This document shows, in pieces, positions 11,708-22,951 of a stretch of DNA of 64,000 nucleotides (the first letter of the stretch is position 1; every line of letters begins with the position of its first letter). Location of the stretch: assembly GCF_012489685.1 (NCBI RefSeq), contig NC_080042.1:62543633-62607632 (forward strand). Reading direction: 5' to 3'. The stretch comes from Lotus japonicus. Its lineage: Eukaryota; Streptophyta; Magnoliopsida; Fabales; Fabaceae. The notes under the pieces are model-generated. The model was given only the letters and a program-made list of their open reading frames with translations. It ran no database searches and was not told the DNA's origin. The translations under genes were made by a program, and so were the position numbers.

Positions 11708-13634
11708 GCGCGAAAAAGCAAAATCCTCTCATTTTCTTTCCATTTGTGGCTGATTTCGTGGGGAGCAAGGGGGGAGGGGATTTCCGCGAAAACTTGACCA
11801 ATCTTCGTGCAGTTCGTCCCTACTTCTAGGTATCGAGGTAACTATCATGAATCCTGCCTCTGATTTCTGTTTCTGCTGAGTTTCTGAAGTCGTTTCTGTG
11901 CTCTAAGTTTTGAGCTTTTTCTAAAATTGTCCGATTTCTCTGATTTCTCGCTTGGGTTATGTTCCTTATGTTCCCCTGAGTCTAAAACCTCTGTCAGTAA
12001 ACTCTGATTGCGATTCAGTTGTCCAGGATCTGAAAAATTGACTCAAAACTCTTTTTGTCTCACATTTCGAAACTTTATTGTCGAAAAGACTTAATCTGAC
12101 TTCGTGCCTTTAGGATTTGTTGTCACGGATATCATGAGGATCGTTGCTGTCAAATTTGTTTTCAGAACTGATAACTTTGAAGTTTTGAGCCTTTATTTTG
12201 GACCAAAATGCCCCTGCGTAGTCGTATTTCGGCCCGATTGTCCGAAAATTGTTCTGACAGTTTCTTTGCCTTAGTTTTACCCTAAAACTACCTTGTAAAC
12301 TGATTTGATCGAAGAAAAAGAGCCGAAGCCCTTTTCTCCTTATGGCCGTGGGGTTTTCCTAAGGGGAGGGGAGTTTTTCGTTTTCGAAAACTTGTCCTTT
12401 CGTACCCGTTTGTCGTATTCTGAAGCTTTGATGCTTTGTCTATCGTTTATGTATTGTATTGCGATCGAACTAATCGATTTTGTGTGGATTCTGCTTTGTT
12501 TTTCCTCCGAGGTTCAGTTGAAGGAACTTTGGAAGTTTCAAGGCATTCCTGTGAAGGAGATTTGATTTGCGAAGCTGGATCAGCTCGAGGTTAGGGCAAC
12601 TTACATATATTAGCTATGATTGCATGATAGGCGTCGATAAATTCGACTTATGCTTTGTCTGATGTTGTTTATGATGTTGAGTTGATGTTATGATGCTTTT
12701 CCATAACTTGTGATGTTGTGCTTCTGTTGGATTGAGCGTTTTGACGCAACTTCGGAGTGGAGGTTCATTGATCTGGTGATCTTTGATATCTCGGGTTGGA
12801 TGAACAACCCTAGGCAAGTCCAAATGTGGGGTTTGAGACTTAGCCATTTGTTGGGATTCGTTGGAATTCCTAGACTTTCCCCGGGAAGTGTATTTTGGGT
12901 GGTTGACTTTTGGAAACTTAGAATGATAGAGCTTTCGAAAAATAAAGACTTGGGAAACTTAGACTTTGAGAAATAAACTCATAACTTGGCTAATTCGAAT
13001 TGAAACAATTTTTTTTATTAACGTTTAAGCATAGGAGAACTGAAGGGGAAAATATTTACGAAAGGCGGGGAAAAGTCGACTTATGTTGTGGGTTTGGAGA
13101 GTTTGGAATTGGGGAAAGCCACTGAGGTGAGCTATGGTGATGATTGAAAGTCACCGAGTACTCTAGTACTCCTGGTAGTGTTGTTCGAGTCGTGTTGTAT
13201 TGACCGGCACAGACTCTGGGTTTTGTTTGTGGGTTTTGTGGTGGGAGTTGTGTTGTATTGACCGACACTAACTCCAAGTCGTGTTGTATTGACCGACACT
13301 GACTCTGGTTTTGATAATCATATTGCACACGTGCATATACGCGATGAAGTGCCAAGCAGAGTACTTCGGTATAACAGGAAGTAACGATCAGCCATGCAGA
13401 GTTGAATCGGTCCTGACTATATCTGGCACAACAGGAGGTAACGATCATCCATGTAGAGTTGCATCGTGCCTGTTGATGTTCGGCATAGCAAGCAGAAATG
13501 GTCAAACCATGTAGAGTTTGTACCGTCTTGACTATAGCCAAAGGTGATAAGCGACGCCCGAGCAGAAATGGTTAAACACGAGGCCAGTGTTACGACCGTC
13601 TCGAGGTGCCCAGCCTATAAGTGGCAATACCGTT

Positions 13635-13838
13635 GGTTTGTCCCGTCGCCAAGCAGAGTGACGTCGTTGATTTGTTCCGTCGCCAAGCAGAGTGACGTTG
13701 TTGATTTGTTCCGTCGCCAAGCAGAGTGACGTTGTTGATTTGTTCCGTCGCCAAGCAGAGTGACGTTGTTGATTTGTTCCGTCGCCAAGCAGAGTGACGT
13801 TGTTGTTTTGTCCCGTCGCCAAGCAGAGTGACGTTATT
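13635..13838 (+). repeat. Six 34-bp tandem repeats in the 5' LTR
   Basis: Six head-to-tail 34-bp units share the core CCGTCGCCAAGCAGAGTGAC. The first and last units differ slightly from the four central ones. They create repetitive minus-strand frames that are not genes. The same array occurs in the 3' LTR at 20718-20921. Confidence 0.95.
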
Positions 13839-14687
13839 CGGATTTGTGTCAGCATATTCTGCACTGGCACACAATGCATCTTATTATGATTGAATTGTGT
13901 AAGAGATTTGATAACATGCTATGTATAAACCTTAGGGTAAGCAGTGCATAACTTATATGTATATATACAACATATATATATACCCCTTTTATCGCATGTG
14001 GATTGTATATCTATTGTATTCTGTAAGTTGACCCTAGCGCCTTGGCTTTGTTTGTATGTTTGTGCTTGGGCGGTCGGCCTGCCGCCAGGCGTCCGTCAGC
14101 CGGTTCGTGATGATTCGTTGTGCGGGAAAGAGCCGGAGCGGAACGACTATTACTGAAGCTTTCGACGAGGACCCGGACTTCATGACTGATCGAGGGAGGG
14201 TCGATGATAGTAGTGTGGGTTATGGGTGGTTAGAGTCTTTTGAGTTGGTTGTTACTGTAATAGCTCTGATTCGTCATTCATATTTTGGGACAGGGTAGGT
14301 TCCCGACGCATGGCTTTTGTGTGGTTCTCTTACTGAGGGATCACAGTGAGACAGTCGGACCATAGGGGTCTTTCCTTAGGCCATTTTGAGGCCGACTTCC
14401 TCCTAGTGGTTTGTAATTATAATTTTCTCACTCACACATCTGGATCTGTAACTATTTGCCTACGGGCACACTACTTTGGAGTCACTGCGAGTGCGCGTGA
14501 CGGGAGAGTGCAGCTGAGGTTGTACATGTGTATATATTTGTATATTGGTTAGTTAGTGTTGGGGTTATGTCTTTATTTCTCTATTGCTTGATTTAAAAGG
14601 AATCAAACGGAAAAAAATTACCTGTTTTCCGCGTAAAGTTTACTTTTGGTTACTAAAGTGACACCTGGAAATCGGGGTGTTACATTG

Positions 14688-14699
14688 TGGTATCAGAGC
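14688..14699 (+). other. Primer-binding site for initiator tRNA-Met
   Basis: TGGTATCAGAGC stands three bases after the end of the 5' LTR. It is complementary to the 3' end of plant initiator methionine tRNA, the usual primer of copia and chromovirus retrotransposons. Confidence 0.92.
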
Positions 14700-14881
14700 T
14701 TAGTCGAGTCTTTTGGGAGTCTTTGGGGAATAGGTCTTCTGTGCTAGGTTGTTTGACTCTGCAAAGAGTGAAAATTGATTGTCTGCAGAGCGATTTTCGC
14801 TCTAATTGCTTGCGTTACTACTCAATCGGATTGAGTGGTTTGTCTAGTGCTACCGTATGGTTAGTACTAATCGGACGTTCG

Positions 14882-15547
14882 ATGGGATATAGGATGGTGG
14901 ATCTTAACCGGATGGCGGAGGCTACACGTGAGCATCATCAACGACTGATGGCGACAGCAATGTATCAACAAAGAGGAATGAACCGAACTGGAGCTGGGGG
15001 ACCAATAAGGTCAGGATCTCAAGGCTACAACAGAAGGGAGAGCTACCATCAGTGGGGACCGTATCAGCGTTTCAAGGGAAGAGATCTTATCTCAAGAGTC
15101 TACAAACCAACGACTGCTGATACTGGAGGGGAGCCAGTTGGTGACAAAGGTGTGACATGTACTCATTGTGGAAAGTTTGGGCATTTTGCTAACAAGTGCT
15201 CAGTGACTGGATGGAGATGCTTCAAGTGTAACCGAGAGGGGCATCTAGCTGTGAACTGCAAGACACCCCAGGAGGAAACGTCTGATAGTAAGATGAAAGG
15301 GAATGATGCTACCGAAGGGACAGGAAACAAGACTTCGGGAAGAGCAGTGACGTGTTACAGGTGCAGGGAAGTAGGGCACTATGCTAGTAAGTGCAAGATC
15401 AAGGGAAAACTATGCTTTAATTGCAACCAACCGGGACATTTCTCCCAAGATTGCAAGGCACTCAAGGGCGAATCATCAGGGAATGTTGGGAAAGGAAAAC
15501 AATTTGCTACAGAGGAAAGGATTCATGCCAAGGAGGGCAAGAGCTGA
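14882..15547 (+). CDS. Truncated gag / nucleocapsid-like protein with four CCHC zinc knuckles
   Basis: From ATG 14882 the frame encodes 221 residues. The frame is open further back to the primer-binding site but without an ATG. The N-terminal part is basic and rich in Gln, Gly and Tyr. The C-terminal half contains four CX2CX4HX4C knuckles: CTHCGKFGHFANKC, CFKCNREGHLAVNC, CYRCREVGHYASKC and CFNCNQPGHFSQDC, in two closely spaced pairs. Such knuckles bind the element RNA during packaging. The large capsid part of a normal Ty3 gag and all of pol are missing. The open frame and near-identical LTRs suggest it may still be expressed, but function is inferred. Confidence 0.8.
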   Translation: MGYRMVDLNRMAEATREHHQRLMATAMYQQRGMNRTGAGGPIRSGSQGYNRRESYHQWGPYQRFKGRDLISRVYKPTTADTGGEPVGDKGVTCTHCGKFGHFANKCSVTGWRCFKCNREGHLAVNCKTPQEETSDSKMKGNDATEGTGNKTSGRAVTCYRCREVGHYASKCKIKGKLCFNCNQPGHFSQDCKALKGESSGNVGKGKQFATEERIHAKEGKS

Positions 15548-18079
15548 GGAGTTGAACGAGGAAGAACGTGGGAACGATGTAGGACCTTATTCGAGGTTGC
15601 TCGTGATTTAACTATAGAAGTTACACGAGGTTGGGAATAGCACACTAAGTCTAGAAAGTAGTCTTCCACCGTTGCGTTTATGAGGAAGCTAGTAGTTGAA
15701 GAACGAATCTTAGGGAGATTCCTTATAGGTAGTATACGTGTTATGTTGAGGGTGTGTAGTTCCGTAGCGGGATCATTAAAGGATTTAGTATCAGGATATT
15801 TGTGACTACTGGAGGATAGGAACTCATTGACTGTTCCAGTGGGTTTTTCTAAATTTCCACCTTCGATGTATTAGGCCTGATCAACCTAATATTGAGGGGG
15901 TGATATTCGGAATCACAGCTGGTTATGGACTTTGATAGAAGGATGTGTAAGATGAATTTGAATTGATTGAGGATTAGTCGGATTTGGGAGGAAAGTTCGT
16001 GTTAAGCATTTGATTGTAAAAGATTAAGATTTAAATCTTTGGAAGTCGATGAGTGTCGTATAGACATTGATTGGTTAGTTCGTGTGATTACTCCAAGTAG
16101 AGGTAGACTAAGCCAATAGAATTGATGTTGGAAAATCTTTAAGTATTTTCTCGGAAGTTATGAAGTCATAGGTTATGTGATTTCTGACGTGGGATTATTA
16201 GAGATTAGATAGGTTGGATTTAATATCCGGTTATAGATGATTGTTTGATGGTAGCGAGATTGAGAAGAATTAACTCTGAACTAGATTGTTATAGTCGAGT
16301 TCGAGGAATAAGTTTTGCTAAGCGTTGGATTAATATGTGGAGACATTATAGTCTTAAGAGATGAATTTTCGCTTGAAAAGTGTTGAATTAATGATTAAGT
16401 TGGAGAAAGAAAGTTTTAGCATAAGTTGAATACTTGAGGTTGGTGATATGGATTCCAAGGAAATATGCTGAGATTACTAAGTGAGATTTACTAAGTTGGA
16501 TTGAAATCTTAGGGTTAAGATTGAATCTTGAGAGTCGAGAATCGCGTACGAGTAGGAGATCTTATGGTTGTAGGTGTGACAATAGGAGTTGAATCTTAGA
16601 AGATTGAAGACCTGAAGGTGAGTTTCGGGTTAAGACCATTGAGGTATATTATAAGAGAGATCTTGAAGTAAAGGAATTCTGGGTTGTGTGGAGTGTTAAG
16701 GTTGGTGATCGATTGATGTTGATTATGAGGTTACGGACATAATGACCATGTGACAAGATTTGAATGATGTTAGCATAATAAGTTGTGAATGTGAAAGCAT
16801 GACGCCACTGGTCAGGTCGTTTGGGTAAGTGAAGGAGTTATAGTTTTTAAGAAACGGATATTCATTTAAGAAGTATTGAAGGATTAAAGGTCACTAGAGG
16901 ACCAAACTTGGTGAAGGTTTAGGTTTTAAATCTATGAATGTCTGTCTAAGGTGTGTAAGACTCGAAGGTTGTCAGAATTTGATTGAGAGATTAAGAAGTT
17001 GATTGACGAGATGGTGATTGAGTCACAAAAAGGAAGGTGTTAGTATTAAGATGAATACCTGAGGTTGTTATATTTTGACGAGTTTCGTAGAGTATAAGAG
17101 TCAATGGGACTTTGTTATGGATTTTGATGATGCATATTACGGGTAACAAGTGAATTTTACTAAAGTTGAATGAGAATCCTAGGGCTAAGGTTGACCTAGT
17201 GAGCTGAGATTCATGTACACATAAGAGATTTAGTGGTGTTAGCGGCTACGATAACAGTTAAATCTCAGAATGTTGAAGGATCGGATGATAAAATGGCTAG
17301 TTAAGTCCCTCGATGTATAGTTACGATTTAATCTTCTAGAGGATAAGTCTCGATTTGTGCGAAGTGTTAGGGATTTCAGTAAGTGTAAATAGGTTTGAGT
17401 GAGGGAAGTTCTAAGGAAGAAGACGATAATAATGGATTGTTAGATATTAAGAAGAGGATTATCTTATAAGTTGTTGATAACTTGATGTTGAAGGGGATAA
17501 GATTAGTGAAGGACAAGAAATAAGGACATAAGTCGATTTTTAATTCAAATGGTGACTAAGTAGGAGATTGATTTCATTGTGCGAGTGATGATAGTTACGA
17601 AGTTGGATGTGACGTTAATGGACTATTAGATTCCAACGCAATATTTCGTCTAAGAGTTATCGAACGAACAAGTGATGGACTGTAGATGAAGATCACGAGG
17701 ACAAGTTGAGTATCTACTTTATGATGACAGAGAGGCACTGAGTTTAAGAAGAATTTCGGACGACCGAAAGTAAAGAAGTAAGTGGCTAAGGTTGTGCGAC
17801 TGCACGGAATGCCAACCGGTATCATTTCAAGCAGAGGTCCGACGCAAGTAATCGAGTCAGACGACATGAGGTTGAATGATGTTTTGTCTTTTGAGACGCC
17901 GATAGTTAACAGTGGGGATAGAAGAGTGAAACAGTTAAGGGGAAGGCAGATTTCTTAAGTAAAGATTTTGAGGAACAATGACACAGGCACTACTACATGG
18001 GAATTGGAAGATAAGATCAAGGAACTGTATTCCGAACTTTTTGCAGAACTCTGAGTTTCGAGGACGAAACTTTCTTTTT
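15548..18079 (+). other. Non-coding, strongly C-poor interior of the nested element
   Basis: No frame longer than about 90 codons is open and I recognise no pol domain. The plus strand is conspicuously poor in C: in the three 60-base lines starting at 16201, 16381 and 16981 I count 8 C against 53 G. Near the 3' end the phrase EFRGRNF followed by LFGGE (about 18053-18088) resembles the last codons of Ty3/gypsy pol, so this stretch probably descends from a pol region. Confidence 0.7.
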
Positions 18080-18088
18080 GGAGGGGAG
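18080..18088 (+). other. Polypurine tract of the nested element
   Basis: GGAGGGGAG stands three bases before the 3' LTR start at 18092, where plus-strand DNA synthesis would be primed. Confidence 0.85.
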
Positions 18089-18091
18089 TAT

Positions 18092-21000
18092 TGTAAGACC
18101 TGGATTTTCAGAACAAGCTAGTTTCCGACTCACGCGTAGAATCAGTGTAAGCGTGACAGGAGTTTGACATTTGAGGAAGATTAATGAAGAAGAAAGTTCA
18201 GGAATTGCTTGAGGAATGTTGCGTAGTTGTTTTCGGAGTTAGTGCGAGTCGTCTGCACACCTGCCTTATGGCGAGCGTGTCCAGAATAGGCTATTTCGCT
18301 CTTAAAGCAACGTTTTGAGTGAGATTTCGAACTCTCGGAAAATTTAAAGATTCTCTTTATTTTTCCATCGACCAGCGTTTCATTTCGGAACTCTGGACTG
18401 TACGCACGATAGGTTTCACTTTTCGGATGTCCGCCGACGCTAATTTCTTTGCTTCGAAACCCTATTTTCGAGCAATGGATGAAGACTTTTTCTATTCGGG
18501 ACTTCTAACGAAGATTCCGTCCGCGTTGCCAGACTTGTTTCGACGTTTCCAATCTTTCTTCAGTTGGAAGTTTTGTCGTTTGAGCATCACAGCAAAAAGT
18601 AGTTTTTCGGGGCAGATTAACCGACACCGCTTTTGAGATTTTCGATATCGTTTTTCCCATATCATAGATATTTGTTTTGAGTTCTGGATTTCTGACGCCA
18701 GAATCTCTCTTAGAATTTCTCGGTGATCGTGCTGCAAAAATTGGAATCGCGAAATTTTCATTTTCCCGCGATTTCACCCGCCTATAAATAGCGCGAAAAA
18801 GCAAAATCCTCTCATTTTCTTTCCATTTGTGGCTGATTTCGTGGGGAGCAAGGGGGGAGGGGATTTCCGCGAAAACTTGACCAATCTTCGTGCAGTTCGT
18901 CCCTACTTCTAGGTATCGAGGTAACTATCATGAATCCTGCCTCTGATTTCTGTTTCTGCTGAGTTTCTGAAGTCGTTTCTGTGCTCTAAGTTTTGAGCTT
19001 TTTCTAAAATTGTCCGATTTCTCTGATTTCTCGCTTGGGTTATGTTCCTTATGTTCCCCTGAGTCTAAAACCTCTGTCAGTAAACTCTGATTGCGATTCA
19101 GTTGTCCAGGATCTGAAAAATTGACTCAAAACTCTTTTTGTCTCACATTTCGAAACTTTATTGTCGAAAAGACTTAATCTGACTTCGTGCCTTTAGGATT
19201 TGTTGTCACGGATATCATGAGGATCGTTGCTGTCAAATTTGTTTTCAGAACTGATAACTTTGAAGTTTTGAGCCTTTATTTTGGACCAAAATGCCCCTGC
19301 GTAGTCGTATTTCGGCCCGATTGTCCGAAAATTGTTCTGACAGTTTCTTTGCCTTAGTTTTACCCTAAAACTACCTTGTAAACTGATTTGATCGAAGAAA
19401 AAGAGCCGAAGCCCTTTTCTCCTTATGGCCGTGGGGTTTTCCTAAGGGGAGGGGAGTTTTTCGTTTTCGAAAACTTGTCCTTTCGTACCCGTTTGTCGTA
19501 TTCTGAAGCTTTGATGCTTTGTCTATCGTTTATGTATTGTATTGCGATCGAACTAATCGATTTTGTGTGGATTCTGCTTTGTTTTTCCTCCGAGGTTCAG
19601 TTGAAGGAACTTTGGAAGTTTCAAGGCATTCCTGTGAAGGAGATTTGATTTGCGAAGCTGGATCAGCTCGAGGTTAGGGCAACTTACATATATTAGCTAT
19701 GATTGCATGATAGGCGTCGATAAATTCGACTTATGCTTTGTCTGATGTTGTTTATGATGTTGAGTTGATGTTATGATGCTTTTCCATAACTTGTGATGTT
19801 GTGCTTCTGTTGGATTGAGCGTTTTGACGCAACTTCGGAGTGGAGGTTCATTGATCTGGTGATCTTTGATATCTCGGGTTGGATGAACAACCCTAGGCAA
19901 GTCCAAATGTGGGGTTTGAGACTTAGCCATTTGTTGGGATTCGTTGGAATTCCTAGACTTTCCCCGGGAAGTGTATTTTGGGTGGTTGACTTTTGGAAAC
20001 TTAGAATGATAGAGCTTTCGAAAAATAAAGACTTGGGAAACTTAGACTTTGAGAAATAAACTCATAACTTGGCTAATTCGAATTGAAACAATTTTTTTTA
20101 TTAACGTTTAAGCATAGGAGAACTGAAGGGGAAAATATTTACGAAAGGCGGGGAAAAGTCGACTTATGTTGTGGGTTTGGAGAGTTTGGAATTGGGGAAA
20201 GCCACTGAGGTGAGCTATGGTGATGATTGAAAGTCACCGAGTACTCTAGTACTCCTGGTAGTGTTGTTCGAGTCGTGTTGTATTGACCGGCACAGACTCT
20301 GGGTTTTGTTTGTGGGTTTTGTGGTGGGAGTTGTGTTGTATTGACCGACACTAACTCCAAGTCGTGTTGTATTGACCGACACTGACTCTGGTTTTGATAA
20401 TCATATTGCACACGTGCATATACGCGATGAAGTGCCAAGCAGAGTACTTCGGTATAACAGGAAGTAACGATCAGCCATGCAGAGTTGAATCGGTCCTGAC
20501 TATATCTGGCACAACAGGAGGTAACGATCATCCATGTAGAGTTGCATCGTGCCTGTTGATGTTCGGCATAGCAAGCAGAAATGGTCAAACCATGTAGAGT
20601 TTGTACCGTCTTGACTATAGCCAAAGGTGATAAGCGACGCCCGAGCAGAAATGGTTAAACACGAGGCCAGTGTTACGACCGTCTCGAGGTGCCCAGCCTA
20701 TAAGTGGCAATACCGTTGGTTTGTCCCGTCGCCAAGCAGAGTGACGTCGTTGATTTGTTCCGTCGCCAAGCAGAGTGACGTTGTTGATTTGTTCCGTCGC
20801 CAAGCAGAGTGACGTTGTTGATTTGTTCCGTCGCCAAGCAGAGTGACGTTGTTGATTTGTTCCGTCGCCAAGCAGAGTGACGTTGTTGTTTTGTCCCGTC
20901 GCCAAGCAGAGTGACGTTATTCGGATTTGTGTCAGCATATTCTGCACTGGCACACAATGCATCTTATTATGATTGAATTGTGTAAGAGATTTGATAACAT

Positions 21001-21767
21001 GCTATGTATAAACCTTAGGGTAAGCAGTGCATAACTTATATGTATATATACAACATATATATATACCCCTTTTATCGCATGTGGATTGTATATCTATTGT
21101 ATTCTGTAAGTTGACCCTAGCGCCTTGGCTTTGTTTGTATGTTTGTGCTTGGGCGGTCGGCCTGCCGCCAGGCGTCCGTCAGCCGGTTCGTGATGATTCG
21201 TTGTGCGGGAAAGAGCCGGAGCGGAACGACTATTACTGAAGCTTTCGACGAGGACCCGGACTTCATGACTGATCGAGGGAGGGTCGATGATAGTAGTGTG
21301 GGTTATGGGTGGTTAGAGTCTTTTGAGTTGGTTGTTACTGTAATAGCTCTGATTCGTCATTCATATTTTGGGACAGGGTAGGTTCCCGACGCATGGCTTT
21401 TGTGTGGTTCTCTTACTGAGGGATCACAGTGAGACAGTCGGACCATAGGGGTCTTTCCTTAGGCCATTTTGAGGCCGACTTCCTCCTAGTGGTTTGTAAT
21501 TATAATTTTCTCACTCACACATCTGGATCTGTAACTATTTGCCTACGGGCACACTACTTTGGAGTCACTGCGAGTGCGCGTGACGGGAGAGTGCAGCTGA
21601 GGTTGTACATGTGTATATATTTGTATATTGGTTAGTTAGTGTTGGGGTTATGTCTTTATTTCTCTATTGCTTGATTTAAAAGGAATCAAACGGAAAAAAA
21701 TTACCTGTTTTCCGCGTAAAGTTTACTTTTGGTTACTAAAGTGACACCTGGAAATCGGGGTGTTACA
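18092..21767 (+). repeat. 3' LTR of the nested element
   Basis: This is a copy of 11009-14684 at a constant offset of 7083 bp. All paired reading frames and every segment I compared are identical. The 34-bp array is at 20718-20921 and the TATA box at 18783-18790. Confidence 0.95.
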
Positions 21768-22951
21768 AGGAAGGTTTCAGAATCACATTGAAGGGAATGG
21801 AGACTCTTGAAGGCCCTTAAGTGCATTAAAGACTAGAACTTGAGCTGATGAAAGTTGAAGAGTTGTTTAGTGCATGACATGTTTTTCATAGCACATGTAT
21901 TTTCTTGAAGATTCAATCGGTTAGATTGAATATCTATGTGTTGTGAATAACATATCAAAATTTCAGCTCAATCTGGCGGTTAACGAATCCACACGGGGCA
22001 TTTTATGAAAAGAGGTCAGAGTTGTCAGCACCTGCACGCATGTGCGTGCCAGATAGTCAGTGGCGTGGCCATTTTGCATGCATGTGCGTGCCCACGCACA
22101 TGCGTAGCTCATCGGTTTTCTACTATAAATACAATACTTTGTAATCTTAGTTGAGAGGATCTGCGGGGAGGAACTTTGAACCACTTCCAGACCTCATTAT
22201 CTTGGTTTTTCTAAACAATAGCTTGGGTAAGGTGTTTTGGAGCTTCTCTGAGGCTTTTTCTCAGGTTAGAAGTTATGTTTTTCTTAGCCATGCTTGACTA
22301 AGTTTCTTTAGCATTTGGGATGTGGATCCCTAACTTGTTTATGTTTTAGTTTATGAGTTTATATGGAATAAGGTTTTCTTCTATGAGTTCATGTTCCTTG
22401 TTACAATATTTAACTTGAATGCATGCAAGTTACTATACTTATACTTTGCACAAATGGAAGTTTGGTTTAGAATAGAAGACCTGGGATAGGAATTATTAGA
22501 GCGCACTTGCGCCTTAGGAATGAGGGTGATGTCTAGTAGTTGGTGGCCTGAACTAAATAACTTCATCTTCACTTAAGTTACGCATAGGTGCTCGAGGAAT
22601 CACTCTAATGAAACATAAATGAAAGATTTACTTGACTTGAGGAATCAATACTAAAAGAAATAGGCTTGATCAAGAATAGAATGAACTTCAAGATATTCCA
22701 TATACTCACTTTTATCTTAAAGCATAACTTGTTTTGGTGAAGCTAAACCCAAGTGCTAGCTTTTAAACATAATTTCTTCTTTGTTTCTTCAAACTAAGCT
22801 CTCTACCAATCAAACTTATAATTTGTCTTTACTTTCTTTTATTCTAAACAACTCTTACTTTTGTGAATTGGTGTTTTCCCAATCACTGTGGTTCAACAAT
22901 CTTTTATATTACTCCGAGCGTACTGTATATTTGCGGATAATGTACATCCTC

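Larger units (their letters stand above)
11009..14684 (+). repeat. 5' LTR of the nested element
   Basis: It starts TGTAAGACCTGG and ends GGGTGTTACA. A TATA box TATAAATA at 11700-11707 marks the likely Pol II start about 30 bp downstream, so U3 is about 0.7 kb and R plus U5 about 2.9 kb, which is unusually long. It includes three copies of a TTGTATTGACCG phrase (13196-13310) and a 34-bp tandem array (13635-13838). Confidence 0.93.
11009..21767 (+). mobile_element. Complete non-autonomous Ty3/gypsy (Tekay/Del-like) element, 10.76 kb
   Basis: The element runs TG...CA between two 3676-bp LTRs and is flanked by the 5-bp TSD AGGAA (11004-11008 and 21768-21772). A primer-binding site complementary to initiator tRNA-Met follows the 5' LTR and a polypurine tract precedes the 3' LTR. 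The interior holds only a nucleocapsid-like gag fragment and no readable protease, reverse transcriptase or integrase. Very long LTRs, the tRNA-Met site and a final EFRGRNF-type phrase at about 18053-18073 fit a degenerate derivative of chromoviruses of the Tekay/Del group. The LTRs match at every point I compared, so insertion was recent and proteins must have come from a relative. It is nested in the solo LTR 10538-22946. Confidence 0.93.
10538..22946 (+). mobile_element. Solo LTR (Athila-like), split by a nested LTR element
   Basis: The LTR begins TGATAACTGG at 10538 and ends ATAATGTACA at 22946, with a perfect 5-bp TSD TCCTC at 10533-10537 and 22947-22951. Removing the nested element and one AGGAA copy leaves about 1.65 kb (10538-11008 plus 21773-22946). 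A TATA box TATAAATA lies at 22124-22131. The end, with a CACTGTGGTTC-type phrase then TTTATATTACT and TTGCGGATAA, resembles Athila-type Ty3/gypsy LTR ends. No internal domain or second LTR is present, so LTR-LTR recombination probably removed the rest. The family name is less certain than the solo-LTR structure. Confidence 0.78.

Noticed and set aside
13056..13541. A 161-codon minus-strand frame in the LTR, duplicated at 20139-20624
   Set aside because: It lies antisense in U5, has no recognisable domain and is low in coding character. It is duplicated because LTRs are duplicated.
13532..13879. Minus-strand frames of 94-115 codons with repeated LGDGTNQQRHSAW-like phrases, and their copies at 20615-20962
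   Set aside because: They are only the translation of the 34-bp tandem repeats in the LTR. There is no start context or non-repeat homology.
14688..14720. tRNA-Met-like sequence
   Set aside because: It is only the 12-base primer-binding complement directly after an LTR, not a tRNA gene.
17595..17867. A 90-codon minus-strand frame in the interior of the nested element
   Set aside because: The C-poor plus strand makes stop codons rarer on the minus strand. No domain is seen.
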